Assembly: GCF_000265385.1 (NCBI RefSeq)
Contig: NC_018013.1
Coordinates: 1,577,001-1,641,000, forward strand
Length of the DNA: 64,000 nt
Direction of reading: 5' to 3'
Source: Aequorivita sublithincola DSM 14238
GTDB lineage: Bacteria; Bacteroidota; Bacteroidia; Flavobacteriales; Flavobacteriaceae
Shown: one piece after another, positions 45,362 through 53,746 of the stretch
Layout of the letters: each line of letters opens with the position of its first letter
Numbering within the stretch: position 1 is the first letter of the stretch
The notes under the pieces: generated by a model
The model's database searches: none
The model's input: only the letters and a program-made list of their open reading frames with translations
Told to the model about the DNA's origin: nothing
Made by a program: the position numbers and the translations under genes

Positions 45362-46579
45362 TCAACTCAACATCATTTTGGCTTTTTTTACGGCGTTTAC
45401 TAAGGCGTCCACTTCTTCCAAAGTATTGTAAAAAGCGAAGGAAGCGCGAACAGTGCCTGGAATTTTATAAAAATCCATAATAGGTTGAGCGCAGTGATGA
45501 CCAGTTCGCACCGCAATTCCTAATTTATCCACTATCGTTCCAATATCATACGGATGGATTCCTTCGATGTTGAAAGAAACTACCGAAGTTTTATCGGGGC
45601 CTGTACCGTAAATTTTCAAACCTTCTATTTCCAAAAGCTGTTCTGTCGCGTATTTTAAAAGTTCGTTTTCGTGTTTTTCAATAGCTTCGAAACCGATTGC
45701 GTTTAGATAGTCTATGGCTGCTCCAAAGGCAATTCCACCACAAATGTTTGGCGTTCCGGCTTCAAATTTATGCGGAAGACCGGCGTAGGTTGTTTTTTCA
45801 AAAGTAACTTCGGCAATCATTTCGCCGCCACCTTGATAGGGTGGAAGTCTGTTGCCCCATTTTTCTTTCATATAAAGAATTCCAACGCCCGTTGGGCCAC
45901 ACATTTTATGCGCCGAGGTAACGTAAAAATCTACATCCAACTTTTGTAAATCTGGTTTTATGTGCGAACAGGATTGCGCACCGTCAATAAGCGCGGCAGC
46001 TCCAACTTTGTGTGCTTTTTCAATTATTTCAGCGATAGGATTTATTGTTCCTAATGCGTTCGAAATATGATTTACAAAAACCAGTTTCACTTTATTTGAA
46101 AGTAATTTTTCATATTCTTCAATTACCAAAGAACCTTCTTCGTTCATCGGAATAACCTTCAAAATGGCTCCGGTTTTTTCACATAACATTTGCCAAGGCA
46201 CAATATTGCTGTGGTGTTCCATTGCAGAAACTATAATTTCATCGCCTTTTTCTAGAATTTCAGAAAAACCGTTTGCAACTAGATTTATTCCGTGGGTTGT
46301 ACCTGCGGTGAAAATGATTTCGTAAGCTTCCTTCGCATTAAAATGGGTTTGAATTTTATGTCGCGCAACTTCATAAGCATCCGTAGCTTCCTGCGAAAGT
46401 GTGTGTACACCACGATGAATATTCGCGTTGTAATTGCTATAATAATCTACAATGCAATCAATAACCTGTTGCGGTTTTTGCGAAGTTGCCGCATTGTCCA
46501 AATACACCAACGGATAGCCGTTTACCTTCCGGGAAAGGATAGGGAAATCGTTGCGTATTTTTTGGATGTTGAAGGGCAT
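45362..46579 (-). CDS. sufS: Cysteine desulfurase SufS
   Basis: 405 aa, PLP enzyme. K225 in TSAHKMCGPTG binds PLP; H122/H123 region MEHHSN stacks on it; the active-site cysteine is C363 in RTGHHCAQPIM. It releases sulfur from cysteine to SufE. It lies 91 nt after sufD, a gap that holds an inverted repeat. Confidence 0.97.
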   Translation of the reverse strand: MPFNIQKIRNDFPILSRKVNGYPLVYLDNAATSQKPQQVIDCIVDYYSNYNANIHRGVHTLSQEATDAYEVARHKIQTHFNAKEAYEIIFTAGTTHGINLVANGFSEILEKGDEIIVSAMEHHSNIVPWQMLCEKTGAILKVIPMNEEGSLVIEEYEKLLSNKVKLVFVNHISNALGTINPIAEIIEKAHKVGAAALIDGAQSCSHIKPDLQKLDVDFYVTSAHKMCGPTGVGILYMKEKWGNRLPPYQGGGEMIAEVTFEKTTYAGLPHKFEAGTPNICGGIAFGAAIDYLNAIGFEAIEKHENELLKYATEQLLEIEGLKIYGTGPDKTSVVSFNIEGIHPYDIGTIVDKLGIAVRTGHHCAQPIMDFYKIPGTVRASFAFYNTLEEVDALVNAVKKAKMMLS

Positions 46580-46618
46580 TTGAAATTTTTATGAATTAGA
46601 AATTTGTGGTTGAGGTTT

Positions 46619-46665
46619 TGCCACGAATTCACGAATCCTATTATTTAATTAGTGAATTCGCGGCA
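46619..46665. repeat. Inverted repeat TGCCACGAATTCAC / GTGAATTCGCGGCA in the sufD-sufS gap
   Basis: 14-bp arms with one mismatch and a 19-nt AT-rich loop. On the plus strand a T-run follows; on the minus (coding) strand it does not, so it is not an obvious terminator for the operon. Confidence 0.65.
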
Positions 46666-46670
46666 CTTTT

Positions 46671-47984
46671 TTATTGCTCAAAACCCATGTTAACCCCAAT
46701 TTTAGTTGCAATCAACTTATTGATTCGTTTTTTAAGTTCAGGAATTTTTACGCTTTCCAAAACAGTGTTTGCGAAAGCGTACATCAATAAAGCGCGTGCT
46801 TCTTTCAGTCCAATTCCGCGGCTTCGTAGGTAAAATAAAGCATCTTCATCAAACTGACCAATTGTACAACCGTGGGAGCATTTTACGTCGTCTGCAAAAA
46901 TCTCTAACTGTGGTTTTGCGTTTATTGTGGCTTTATCGTCAATTAAAATATTGTCATTTTGTTGATACGCATCAATTTTCTGAGCGTCTCTTTCAACAAC
47001 AATTTTACCATTGAAAACTCCGGTTGAAGAACCAGCGTAAAGTCCTTTGTAATCTTGATGACTTTCACAATTTGGCGAAATGTGATGTACCAAAGTGTTG
47101 TGGTCCACGTGTTGTTTTCCTTCAAGAATTGTAATTCCTTTTAATGTAGAATCACAGTTTTCGCCCTTTTGATAAAAGTTGAGGTTGTTGCGAACCAAAT
47201 TTCCTCCGAAACTGAAAGTATGCACGCGACAAACCGTATCTCGTTGTTGTGAAATATATGTGTTGTCAATCAACGAAGCAGTTGCTTCATCGTTTTGAAT
47301 TTTGTAATAGTCAACGTAAGCACGCTTTTCAGCAAAAATTTCTGTAACCGAATTGGTTAAAACTTCATTGCTAGAAAGACTTTGGTGGCGCTCAATAATT
47401 TGTACGTGCGCGTTTTCGCCAACAACAATTAAATTTCTTGGTTGAAGAAACATCGCAGCTTCATTTCCTGTTGAAAAATTGATGATTTCAATAGGCTTTT
47501 CAACTTCTTTGTGCGCTGGAATATTTATGTAAGCACCTTCTTTTGTGAAAGCAGTATTCAGCGAAGTAAGACTGTCGCTTTTAGCTACTTTGTTGAAATA
47601 TGCCTCAATCACAGGTTTATACTTGCTCTTATTCAAAGCTGCGGACATTAAACAAACGTCCAAAGTATCGTGCGTAGTTTCTGAAAGGAAAGAATTGTAA
47701 ACGCCATCCACAAAAACCAATTTGTAAGTGTCTATTTCGTGAAGAAAATACTGGCGAACATCCTGAAGTTCTACGTGACGTTCTTTGTTTGAATAAACGC
47801 TGTAGTCTGGTTTCAGTAATGAATTCAGTGAAGTGTATTTCCAGGCTTCTTCCTTTTTAGTTGGAAATCCTTGTTCTTCAAAGATTTTTATGGCGCCGTT
47901 TCGCACATCGTGTAGTGGCGAATCAAACTCCAAATAATCTTCGAGAGCAATGTATGATGATAATAATTTGTCTTTAAAACTCAT
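46671..47984 (-). CDS. sufD: Fe-S cluster assembly protein SufD
   Basis: 437 aa. Beta-helix scaffold protein with family features in the C-terminal half: LEGKQHVDHNTLVHHISPNC, GVFNGKIVVERDAQKIDAY, CSHGCTIGQFDEDALFYLRS. It forms the SufBC2D scaffold with SufB and SufC. It follows a four-helix-bundle gene that separates it from sufC. Confidence 0.96.
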   Translation of the reverse strand: MSFKDKLLSSYIALEDYLEFDSPLHDVRNGAIKIFEEQGFPTKKEEAWKYTSLNSLLKPDYSVYSNKERHVELQDVRQYFLHEIDTYKLVFVDGVYNSFLSETTHDTLDVCLMSAALNKSKYKPVIEAYFNKVAKSDSLTSLNTAFTKEGAYINIPAHKEVEKPIEIINFSTGNEAAMFLQPRNLIVVGENAHVQIIERHQSLSSNEVLTNSVTEIFAEKRAYVDYYKIQNDEATASLIDNTYISQQRDTVCRVHTFSFGGNLVRNNLNFYQKGENCDSTLKGITILEGKQHVDHNTLVHHISPNCESHQDYKGLYAGSSTGVFNGKIVVERDAQKIDAYQQNDNILIDDKATINAKPQLEIFADDVKCSHGCTIGQFDEDALFYLRSRGIGLKEARALLMYAFANTVLESVKIPELKKRINKLIATKIGVNMGFEQ

Positions 47985-47985
47985 T

Positions 47986-48037
47986 GAAATTTTTGTTTCA
48001 GGTTTCTTTTGTTTCTTGTTTCAAGTTTTCACACTCG
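47986..48037. repeat. GTTTC-rich flank left of the four-helix-bundle gene
   Basis: GTTTCAGGTTTC and GTTTCTTGTTTCAAG run here; an imperfect inverted version occurs at 48465-48499 on the other side of the gene. Such sequences also appear at about 45296-45320. Confidence 0.45.
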
Positions 48038-48053
48038 ATATATAGGCTTCTAG

Positions 48054-48443
48054 TTATTTGAACTTGTTGCCTTTAAAATCATTTTTGTTTAAATAAATAA
48101 TAAAATTAGCAATTCGTTTACTCAGACTCATATATCTTTCAACCAAAGAAGATAGTTCTTCTTCAGAAATATATTCAGAATCGAACACTCTATATAATTG
48201 AGAGCAAGATTCTCCCGCCGAACCTTTTGCAATTGATAAAAACTGTCTAAATTCTAGGTTTCCATCACGTTCAAATCCTTCGGCAATGTTATCCATTACG
48301 GAACCTGATGAACCTTTTATTTGGTCTTTTAATTTGTAATCTGATTTTAGGTCGGTGTTTTTCGAAAGAAGAATGATTTCTTTAGAAAGTAGTCGCGCCT
48401 CTTTCCAGATTTCTAAGTATTCAAATTTTTCTATTGTAGCCAT
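48054..48443 (-). CDS. Four-helix-bundle protein (S23/IVP type) inserted in the suf operon
   Basis: 129 aa, all helical. TIGR02436/S23 signatures: [60 protein letters not shown]. The family was first seen inside rRNA intervening sequences; free-standing copies are widespread and of unknown role, with avd of retroelements as a distant relative. Here it splits sufC from sufD with GTTTC-rich flanks at both sides, which suggests later insertion. Confidence 0.92.
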   Translation of the reverse strand: MATIEKFEYLEIWKEARLLSKEIILLSKNTDLKSDYKLKDQIKGSSGSVMDNIAEGFERDGNLEFRQFLSIAKGSAGESCSQLYRVFDSEYISEEELSSLVERYMSLSKRIANFIIYLNKNDFKGNKFK

Positions 48444-48464
48444 AAATTTTTAGTTTTACACAAC

Positions 48465-48499
48465 TCGAAACTAGAAACCTTAAACCAGAAACAAATTTT
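48465..48499. repeat. GTTTC-rich flank right of the four-helix-bundle gene
   Basis: GAAACTAGAAACC and CCAGAAACAAATTTT, an imperfect inverted counterpart of 47986-48037. Confidence 0.45.
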
Positions 48500-49247
48500 A
48501 AACCAACTCTTCTTTAATCCAATCGTAACCTTTTTCTTCCAGCTCGTAAGCAAGTTCCTTGGTTCCGGATTTTACTATTTTTCCGTTCATAAGTACGTGT
48601 ACAAAATCTGGAACTATATAATCCAAAAGACGTTGGTAGTGGGTAATTACTACAACTGCGTTGTCTTTGCTTTTCAATTTGTTTACGCCATTGGCTACAA
48701 CTTTCAACGCATCAATGTCCAATCCAGAATCTGTTTCGTCAAGGATTGCAAGTTTTGGCTCTAACATTGCCATTTGGAAAATTTCGTTTCGTTTCTTTTC
48801 ACCTCCCGAAAAATTTTCGTTTAAAGAACGTGAAAGAAATTTGCGGTCTATTTCCAGCATATCCGCCTTTTCTTTGATCATTTTTAGCATTTCTGAAGCT
48901 GGCATATCATCCATTTTCTTTGCTTTTCGGGTTTCGTTTATGGCCGTTTTTATGAAATTGGTCACCGAGACTCCAGGGATTTCCACAGGATATTGGAACG
49001 ATAGGAAGATACCTTTGTGGGCTCTTTCTTCAGGATCCATTTCTGAAATATCTTCGTTTTCAAAAGTGATGTAACCTCTGCTTACTTCATATTCATCTTT
49101 TCCAGCAACTACCGATGCTAACGTACTTTTTCCAGAACCGTTCGGTCCCATTATTGCGTGAACTTCGCCTGCTTTTACTTCAAGATTGATACCTTGTAGT
49201 ATGTCTTTTCCGTCAAATCCGGCGTATAAATCTTTAATCTTTAACAT
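48498..49247 (-). CDS. sufC: Fe-S assembly ATPase SufC
   Basis: 249 aa ABC ATPase. Walker A GPNGSGKS (34-41), signature FSGGEKKRNEIFQMA and Walker B LAILDETDSGLD. It drives conformational change of the SufBCD scaffold. It starts 1 nt after a lipoprotein gene. Confidence 0.97.
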   Translation of the reverse strand: MLKIKDLYAGFDGKDILQGINLEVKAGEVHAIMGPNGSGKSTLASVVAGKDEYEVSRGYITFENEDISEMDPEERAHKGIFLSFQYPVEIPGVSVTNFIKTAINETRKAKKMDDMPASEMLKMIKEKADMLEIDRKFLSRSLNENFSGGEKKRNEIFQMAMLEPKLAILDETDSGLDIDALKVVANGVNKLKSKDNAVVVITHYQRLLDYIVPDFVHVLMNGKIVKSGTKELAYELEEKGYDWIKEELV

Positions 49248-49248
49248 G

Positions 49249-49656
49249 TTACTTCTTCTTTTCTGATTCGTTTAATTTGATATCTACTTCGGAAGGCTTC
49301 TCATTTACCTTCATAATTTCTTTGATAGTTATTTCTTCTTCCCAATCGCTTTCTTTATCGGTGTTTTTGGTAACAACGCCACGAACTACAACTCCTACCA
49401 TATCATAATCATTCACTTTTACTGCTGCTACTTTTTTTGAAAGTTCGTCGGAAACTACATCACGCTTAACGCCGAAAATATAATTAGGTCCCATCAACAC
49501 TAACGCACCCTCAGAATTGATGAAATCTCCTTTGTAAGTTTGAATTTGATCTACATTTTCAGTTGTTACTTCTTCCGTTTCGTTGTTTTTTTCTTCTGAA
49601 TTTTTACAGGAAAATACCGCTGCTGAAAGCATTAGCATCAAAATGATTTTTTTCAT
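49249..49656 (-). CDS. Small lipoprotein of unknown function between sufB and sufC
   Basis: 135 aa. Signal KKIILMLMLSAAVFSC with lipobox Cys, then an acidic stretch (KNSEEKNNETEEVTTENVD). The mature domain (about 40-120: YKGDFINSEGALVLMGPNYI, YDMVGVVVRGVVTKN) is beta-rich. It matches no family I can name. Located 62 nt after sufB and 1 nt before sufC, so it is certainly co-transcribed with a cytosolic pathway, which is odd for a lipoprotein. Confidence 0.8.
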   Translation of the reverse strand: MKKIILMLMLSAAVFSCKNSEEKNNETEEVTTENVDQIQTYKGDFINSEGALVLMGPNYIFGVKRDVVSDELSKKVAAVKVNDYDMVGVVVRGVVTKNTDKESDWEEEITIKEIMKVNEKPSEVDIKLNESEKKK

Positions 49657-49683
49657 AGTTAATTCAATTTTATTATTTACATT

Positions 49684-49712
49684 TTGACCCTTCGACTACG
49701 CTCGGGGTAACA
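49684..49712. repeat. Dispersed repeat GACCCTTCGACTACGCTCGG
   Basis: Matches a pattern (CCTTCGACTACGCTCAGGG-like) often seen between Bacteroidetes genes. Only one copy is in this window, in the sufB-lipoprotein gap. Confidence 0.45.
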
Positions 49713-49718
49713 TTAATA

Positions 49719-51164
49719 TTATCCAACGGAGCCTTCAAGGCTGATTTCCAATAATTTTTGAGCTTCCACAGCAAATTCCATTGGAAGTTTATTCAAAACT
49801 TCTTTACTGAAACCGTTTACTATCAAAGCAATGGCTTTTTCAGTATTTATACCGCGTTGATTGCAATAAAAAATCTGGTCTTCCCCAATTTTACTTGTGG
49901 TTGCTTCGTGCTCTATCTGGGCGGTTTTATTTTTTACTTCAATGTATGGAAAAGTATGTGCGCCGCAGCTGTTGCCCATCAGCAAAGAATCACACTGCGA
50001 AAAATTACGAGCGTTGTCTGCATTCGGCATAATCTTCACCAAACCACGATAGCTGTTCTGTGATTTTCCGGCAGAAATACCTTTAGAAATAATGGTGCTT
50101 CGAGTGTTCTTACCAATATGAATCATTTTGGTTCCCGTATCTGCTTGCTGATAATCATTCGTTACGGCAATTGAGTAAAATTCGCCTATGGAATTATCTC
50201 CTTTTAAAATACAGCTTGGATATTTCCAAGTAACGGCGCTTCCGGTTTCCACTTGTGTCCAAGAAATTTTTGCGTTCTTTTCGCAAATTCCACGTTTGGT
50301 AACGAAATTGTAAACACCACCCTTACCTTCTTTATTTCCAGGATACCAGTTTTGTACTGTTGAGTATTTTATTTCGGCATCGTCCAGTGCTATTAATTCC
50401 ACCACTGCGGCGTGCAATTGATTTTCGTCACGACTTGGAGCGGTGCAGCCTTCTAGATAGCTTACGTAGCTTCCTTCGTCTGCAATCAATAAAGTTCTTT
50501 CAAATTGTCCTGTTCCACCTTGGTTGATGCGGAAATAGGTAGAAAGTTCCATTGGGCAACGAACACCTTTAGGAATATAGCAGAATGAACCATCACTAAA
50601 AACAGCACAGTTCAAGGCTGCATAAAAATTGTCACGCTGAGGAACTACAGTTCCCAAATATTTTTTAACTAGCTCTGGATGTTCTTTAATTGCTTCGGAA
50701 ATGGAACAGAAAATAATTCCTTTTTCAGCTAAAGTCTTTTTGAAAGTAGTTGCTACGGAAACAGAATCCATCACAATATCCACAGCAACTCCGGCTAGCT
50801 TTTTTTGTTCGTCCAAAGAAATTCCAAGTCTTTTGAAAGTGTCCAAAAGTTCAGGATCTACTTCATCAATACTGTCGTACTTTGGTTTTTTGTTAGGTGC
50901 GGAATAATATGAAATATTCTGAAAATCAGGCTTTTCGTAATTCACATTAGCCCAATCTGGTTCTTCCATTTGCAACCAATAACGGTAAGCTTCAATGCGC
51001 CATTCTGTCATCCACTCTGGCTCTTCCTTTTTTAAGGAAATAGCTCTCACCACATCTTCATTTAATCCAACGGGAAAAGTGTCAGACTCTATATCGGTAT
51101 AGAAACCATATTCGTATTCCTTGGTTTCTAATTCTTTTTTTAAATCGTCCTCTGTATATTTCAT
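49719..51164 (-). CDS. sufB: Fe-S cluster assembly protein SufB
   Basis: 481 aa, full length. Family blocks: [80 protein letters not shown]. Scaffold component where clusters are built. First large gene after sufA, 54 nt downstream of it. Confidence 0.97.
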   Translation of the reverse strand: MKYTEDDLKKELETKEYEYGFYTDIESDTFPVGLNEDVVRAISLKKEEPEWMTEWRIEAYRYWLQMEEPDWANVNYEKPDFQNISYYSAPNKKPKYDSIDEVDPELLDTFKRLGISLDEQKKLAGVAVDIVMDSVSVATTFKKTLAEKGIIFCSISEAIKEHPELVKKYLGTVVPQRDNFYAALNCAVFSDGSFCYIPKGVRCPMELSTYFRINQGGTGQFERTLLIADEGSYVSYLEGCTAPSRDENQLHAAVVELIALDDAEIKYSTVQNWYPGNKEGKGGVYNFVTKRGICEKNAKISWTQVETGSAVTWKYPSCILKGDNSIGEFYSIAVTNDYQQADTGTKMIHIGKNTRSTIISKGISAGKSQNSYRGLVKIMPNADNARNFSQCDSLLMGNSCGAHTFPYIEVKNKTAQIEHEATTSKIGEDQIFYCNQRGINTEKAIALIVNGFSKEVLNKLPMEFAVEAQKLLEISLEGSVG

Positions 51165-51218
51165 ATTAATTCATTCAAAATTTAAAGTTCAAAATTCAAG
51201 GTTGAATTCAGAACTTAA

Positions 51219-51548
51219 TTAAAGAGAAAAAGACTCGCCACAACCGCATGTGCGATTAGCGTTGGGATTGTTAAAGACAAAACCTTTTCCGTTGAGTCCG
51301 CCGCTGTATTCCAACGTGGTACCAACGAGGTATAAAAAGCTTTTTTTGTCTACGGCAATTTTTACATTTGCTTCTTCAAAAAGTTTATCGTTTTCACCAA
51401 GACTATGGTCAAACGTTAATTCATAACTCAAACCGGAACAACCTCCGCTTTTAACACCAACGCGCACGTAATCTGCGGCAATGTTAAAGCCTTCCTCGCT
51501 CATCAGTTGGGCTATCTTGGTTTTTGCATTTTCACTTACCTTAATCAT
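51219..51548 (-). CDS. sufA: A-type Fe-S carrier (HesB/IscA/SufA family), first gene of suf operon
   Basis: 109 aa. Conserved cysteines C37 (KSGGCSGLSYEL), C101 and C103 (NRTCGCGES). It carries Fe-S clusters to apoproteins. A TATATTTG promoter lies 27 nt upstream and transcription continues through sufB to DUF2480. The name sufA follows operon context; ErpA or IscA labels are equally possible from sequence. Confidence 0.92.
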   Translation of the reverse strand: MIKVSENAKTKIAQLMSEEGFNIAADYVRVGVKSGGCSGLSYELTFDHSLGENDKLFEEANVKIAVDKKSFLYLVGTTLEYSGGLNGKGFVFNNPNANRTCGCGESFSL

Positions 51549-51574
51549 ATATAGATTAATTCTAAATTAGAGGG

Positions 51575-51582
51575 CAAATATA
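51575..51582 (-). promoter_or_regulatory. Bacteroidetes -7 promoter element for the suf operon
   Basis: Minus-strand TATATTTG matches TAnnTTTG 26 nt before the sufA ATG. Upstream TTTG boxes exist, but the spacing is not ideal. No obvious IscR site was recognised. Confidence 0.55.
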
Positions 51583-51703
51583 CATCAAATAGTACTTTTA
51601 ACCACATCAAAGCGGGATTTAAAAACTATTGTGTCATAGTTTTAAACAATAATTAACAGTGCGGTTTTATTGGGAAATTGAAGCGTTTGAAAAGAAACGC
51701 ATC

Positions 51704-52810
51704 TTAATTGGGATCTTGAAAATCTGGATTGTTTATGAAAGATGGATCCGAGAGTGAAAGTAGAAAAGCTTTTAGGTCTGCTTTGTCTGGTTCCGTTAAT
51801 TGTACGCCACCTTTTGAAATAGTTTTCATTAATGGATCAATGGTTGGAGAATAGACCAAGCCTTCGCTATAATGGTTTATTACTTCATCAAGAGTAGCAA
51901 AACGACCGTCATGCATATAAGGAGCAGTATAAGCTAGATTTCGTAAAGAAGGTGATTTGAATTTACCATCCTCATTAGGATCGCCAGAAACTCCGCCTAA
52001 TCCTTTGTCCGTAATAACAGCGTCCAGCCCGTTGTTGTGAAACGTATTATCGGTCCACAGTGGACTGAATTCATTGCCATGACAGTGGAAGCAATCGCCT
52101 CGAGCTTCGTCCATAAAAATTGCAAAACCGTTAATTTCTTGTGGCGTCAATGAATTTTCGCCTTCCAAATATCTATCAAAAGGAGAATTGGCAGAAATAA
52201 GGGTACGCTCAAATTGAGCTATTGCTTTGGCGGTTAATTCCTTGGTGATATTTTTTGTTCCAAAAGCTTTGTTGAAAAGTTCAGGATAAGCAACGTTACT
52301 TTGCAAACTGGCAACTGCGTTTTGCCAAGTGTTGTGCATTTCTACTGGGTTTATAACTGGTTCTAGTGCTTGTATTTCTATACTTTTGGCGCGTCCGTCC
52401 CAAAAGAATTCTTCATTGATATTCCAAGCCATATTATATAGTGGCATGCTATTTCGGGTTCCTTCAAGACCATCAATACCGATGCTCAATCGCGTATTGT
52501 CAGTAAATGAATTCTCGGGTTGGTGGCAAGATGCGCAGGCTTGTGTTCCATTTCCAGAAAGGATTGGATCGTAAAAAAGTTTTCTTCCCAAAGCAATTCC
52601 TTCCACAGTTTGAGTATTATCGGCTGGAATGTATGGTGGCGGCAATAGGCGTTGTAAAATTGAAGGAACAATTAAAGGTTTGGGCGTTGGCACATATTGC
52701 TCCATTGGTTCTTCAGGATCTGTGTCGTTTGAAGAACAAGCAACCAAAACGCTTAGGACCAAAAAGCCTATCAAAAATAGATATGTTTTGCCAAAACGTT
52801 GCTTCATCAT
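51704..52810 (-). CDS. Diheme cytochrome c peroxidase/MauG-family lipoprotein (MbnH-like)
   Basis: 368 aa. Lipoprotein signal with lipobox VLVAC25. Two c-type heme sites: C92-C95-H96 (ACASCHQPE) and C240-C243-H244 (GDCFHCHGN). The MauG/CcpA pattern includes IALGRKLFYDPILSGNGTQ and RNLAYTAPYMHDGRFATLDE. It lies 5 nt after an MbnP-family gene. In methanotrophs MbnH, a MauG-type diheme enzyme, converts a Trp of MbnP to kynurenine so that MbnP binds copper. The same activity is inferred here from the pairing; plain peroxide reduction is the alternative. Confidence 0.92.
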   Translation of the reverse strand: MMKQRFGKTYLFLIGFLVLSVLVACSSNDTDPEEPMEQYVPTPKPLIVPSILQRLLPPPYIPADNTQTVEGIALGRKLFYDPILSGNGTQACASCHQPENSFTDNTRLSIGIDGLEGTRNSMPLYNMAWNINEEFFWDGRAKSIEIQALEPVINPVEMHNTWQNAVASLQSNVAYPELFNKAFGTKNITKELTAKAIAQFERTLISANSPFDRYLEGENSLTPQEINGFAIFMDEARGDCFHCHGNEFSPLWTDNTFHNNGLDAVITDKGLGGVSGDPNEDGKFKSPSLRNLAYTAPYMHDGRFATLDEVINHYSEGLVYSPTIDPLMKTISKGGVQLTEPDKADLKAFLLSLSDPSFINNPDFQDPN

Positions 52811-52815
52811 AAAAA

Positions 52816-53730
52816 TTATTGTGTTATGGCTCCAATGCTGAAAACAGTTGCTCCATTATCGTGCATGAGTTTTTGAGCGTCATAATTCATCATTAAATCT
52901 ATGTTGTAATCATTCAAATTCCAAGTGTATGGGTTTTTATACCATTCTGCTATATTCATTTTTATTTCAATAGTAGCATCATTGGTTATGGTAAAGTTTT
53001 GAGTGAAAATAAAGGTGAGGAAGTTTTGTTCAAAAACTCCATTGCTAACTCGGGCTGTACCATTATGGTAGGCATAAGGAAGTTCTCCTCCGCTACCATC
53101 ATCATATTTTCCTTCCATCTGCATAAAATGGTATCCTCCGCCCAACATATCTGGCCAGTTCCAGTTTGCGGCATTAAGATCTGGAAGAGACCCGCTAGTG
53201 TTATCTTTTTCGTTGAAACCATAAGTAAATGCAATGCCGTTATAATCTCCAGTGGGGGCCAATTTTGCCGGTGTAAGTTTCAGGGAAGTTGGATCTTCTA
53301 AATCAATTAATTTATATTCTTCAAAATCTACGGTAGAACCGTCTGCTTTTAGAAGAGAAATACGCGAAATTAAATATCTAAGTTTTGTAATATTTAAAAG
53401 ACTTCCAAATTCATTAGTAAAAATCGTGGTGTTGAAATCTGAATTGGTAACGTCTTTTCCGTCCCAGTTTTGGGTGAAATTAAGCGTAACGTTTTTGTTG
53501 TAAACACAAGAACCATCATCCGTATTGGCATCTGGATTGTAGTTTGAAGAGGCGGGATCAGTACAACCTAAAATAACAGCAATACAAGATCCATCATCTT
53601 TTGTTGCTGCTGCATTATAGTTTATAGAATTAGGATCAGTACATCCAAGAATTTCTGGCTGAGTATCGTCATCACCGCCACAAGAAACGGCAAAAACTGC
53701 CATAACCAATAAAAGAAATACTTTTTTCAT
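52816..53730 (-). CDS. MbnP-family lipoprotein with two N-terminal GCTDP...DGSC repeats
   Basis: 304 aa. Lipobox C17 (AVFAVSCGGDDD). Two repeats of about 27 aa, GCTDPNSINYNAAATKDDGS-C (29-49) and GCTDPASSNYNPDANTDDGS-C (55-75), each with two cysteines. MbnP domain about 80-304: LRYLISRISLLKADG, GIAFTYGF, and the Trp-rich NWNWPDMLGGGYHFMQMEG with W190 and W192, the likely modification region. Predicted surface-anchored copper-binding protein by family. It is followed after 5 nt by the MbnH-like gene. Confidence 0.92.
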   Translation of the reverse strand: MKKVFLLLVMAVFAVSCGGDDDTQPEILGCTDPNSINYNAAATKDDGSCIAVILGCTDPASSNYNPDANTDDGSCVYNKNVTLNFTQNWDGKDVTNSDFNTTIFTNEFGSLLNITKLRYLISRISLLKADGSTVDFEEYKLIDLEDPTSLKLTPAKLAPTGDYNGIAFTYGFNEKDNTSGSLPDLNAANWNWPDMLGGGYHFMQMEGKYDDGSGGELPYAYHNGTARVSNGVFEQNFLTFIFTQNFTITNDATIEIKMNIAEWYKNPYTWNLNDYNIDLMMNYDAQKLMHDNGATVFSIGAITQ

Positions 53731-53746
53731 AATTTAGATAGGGGAA

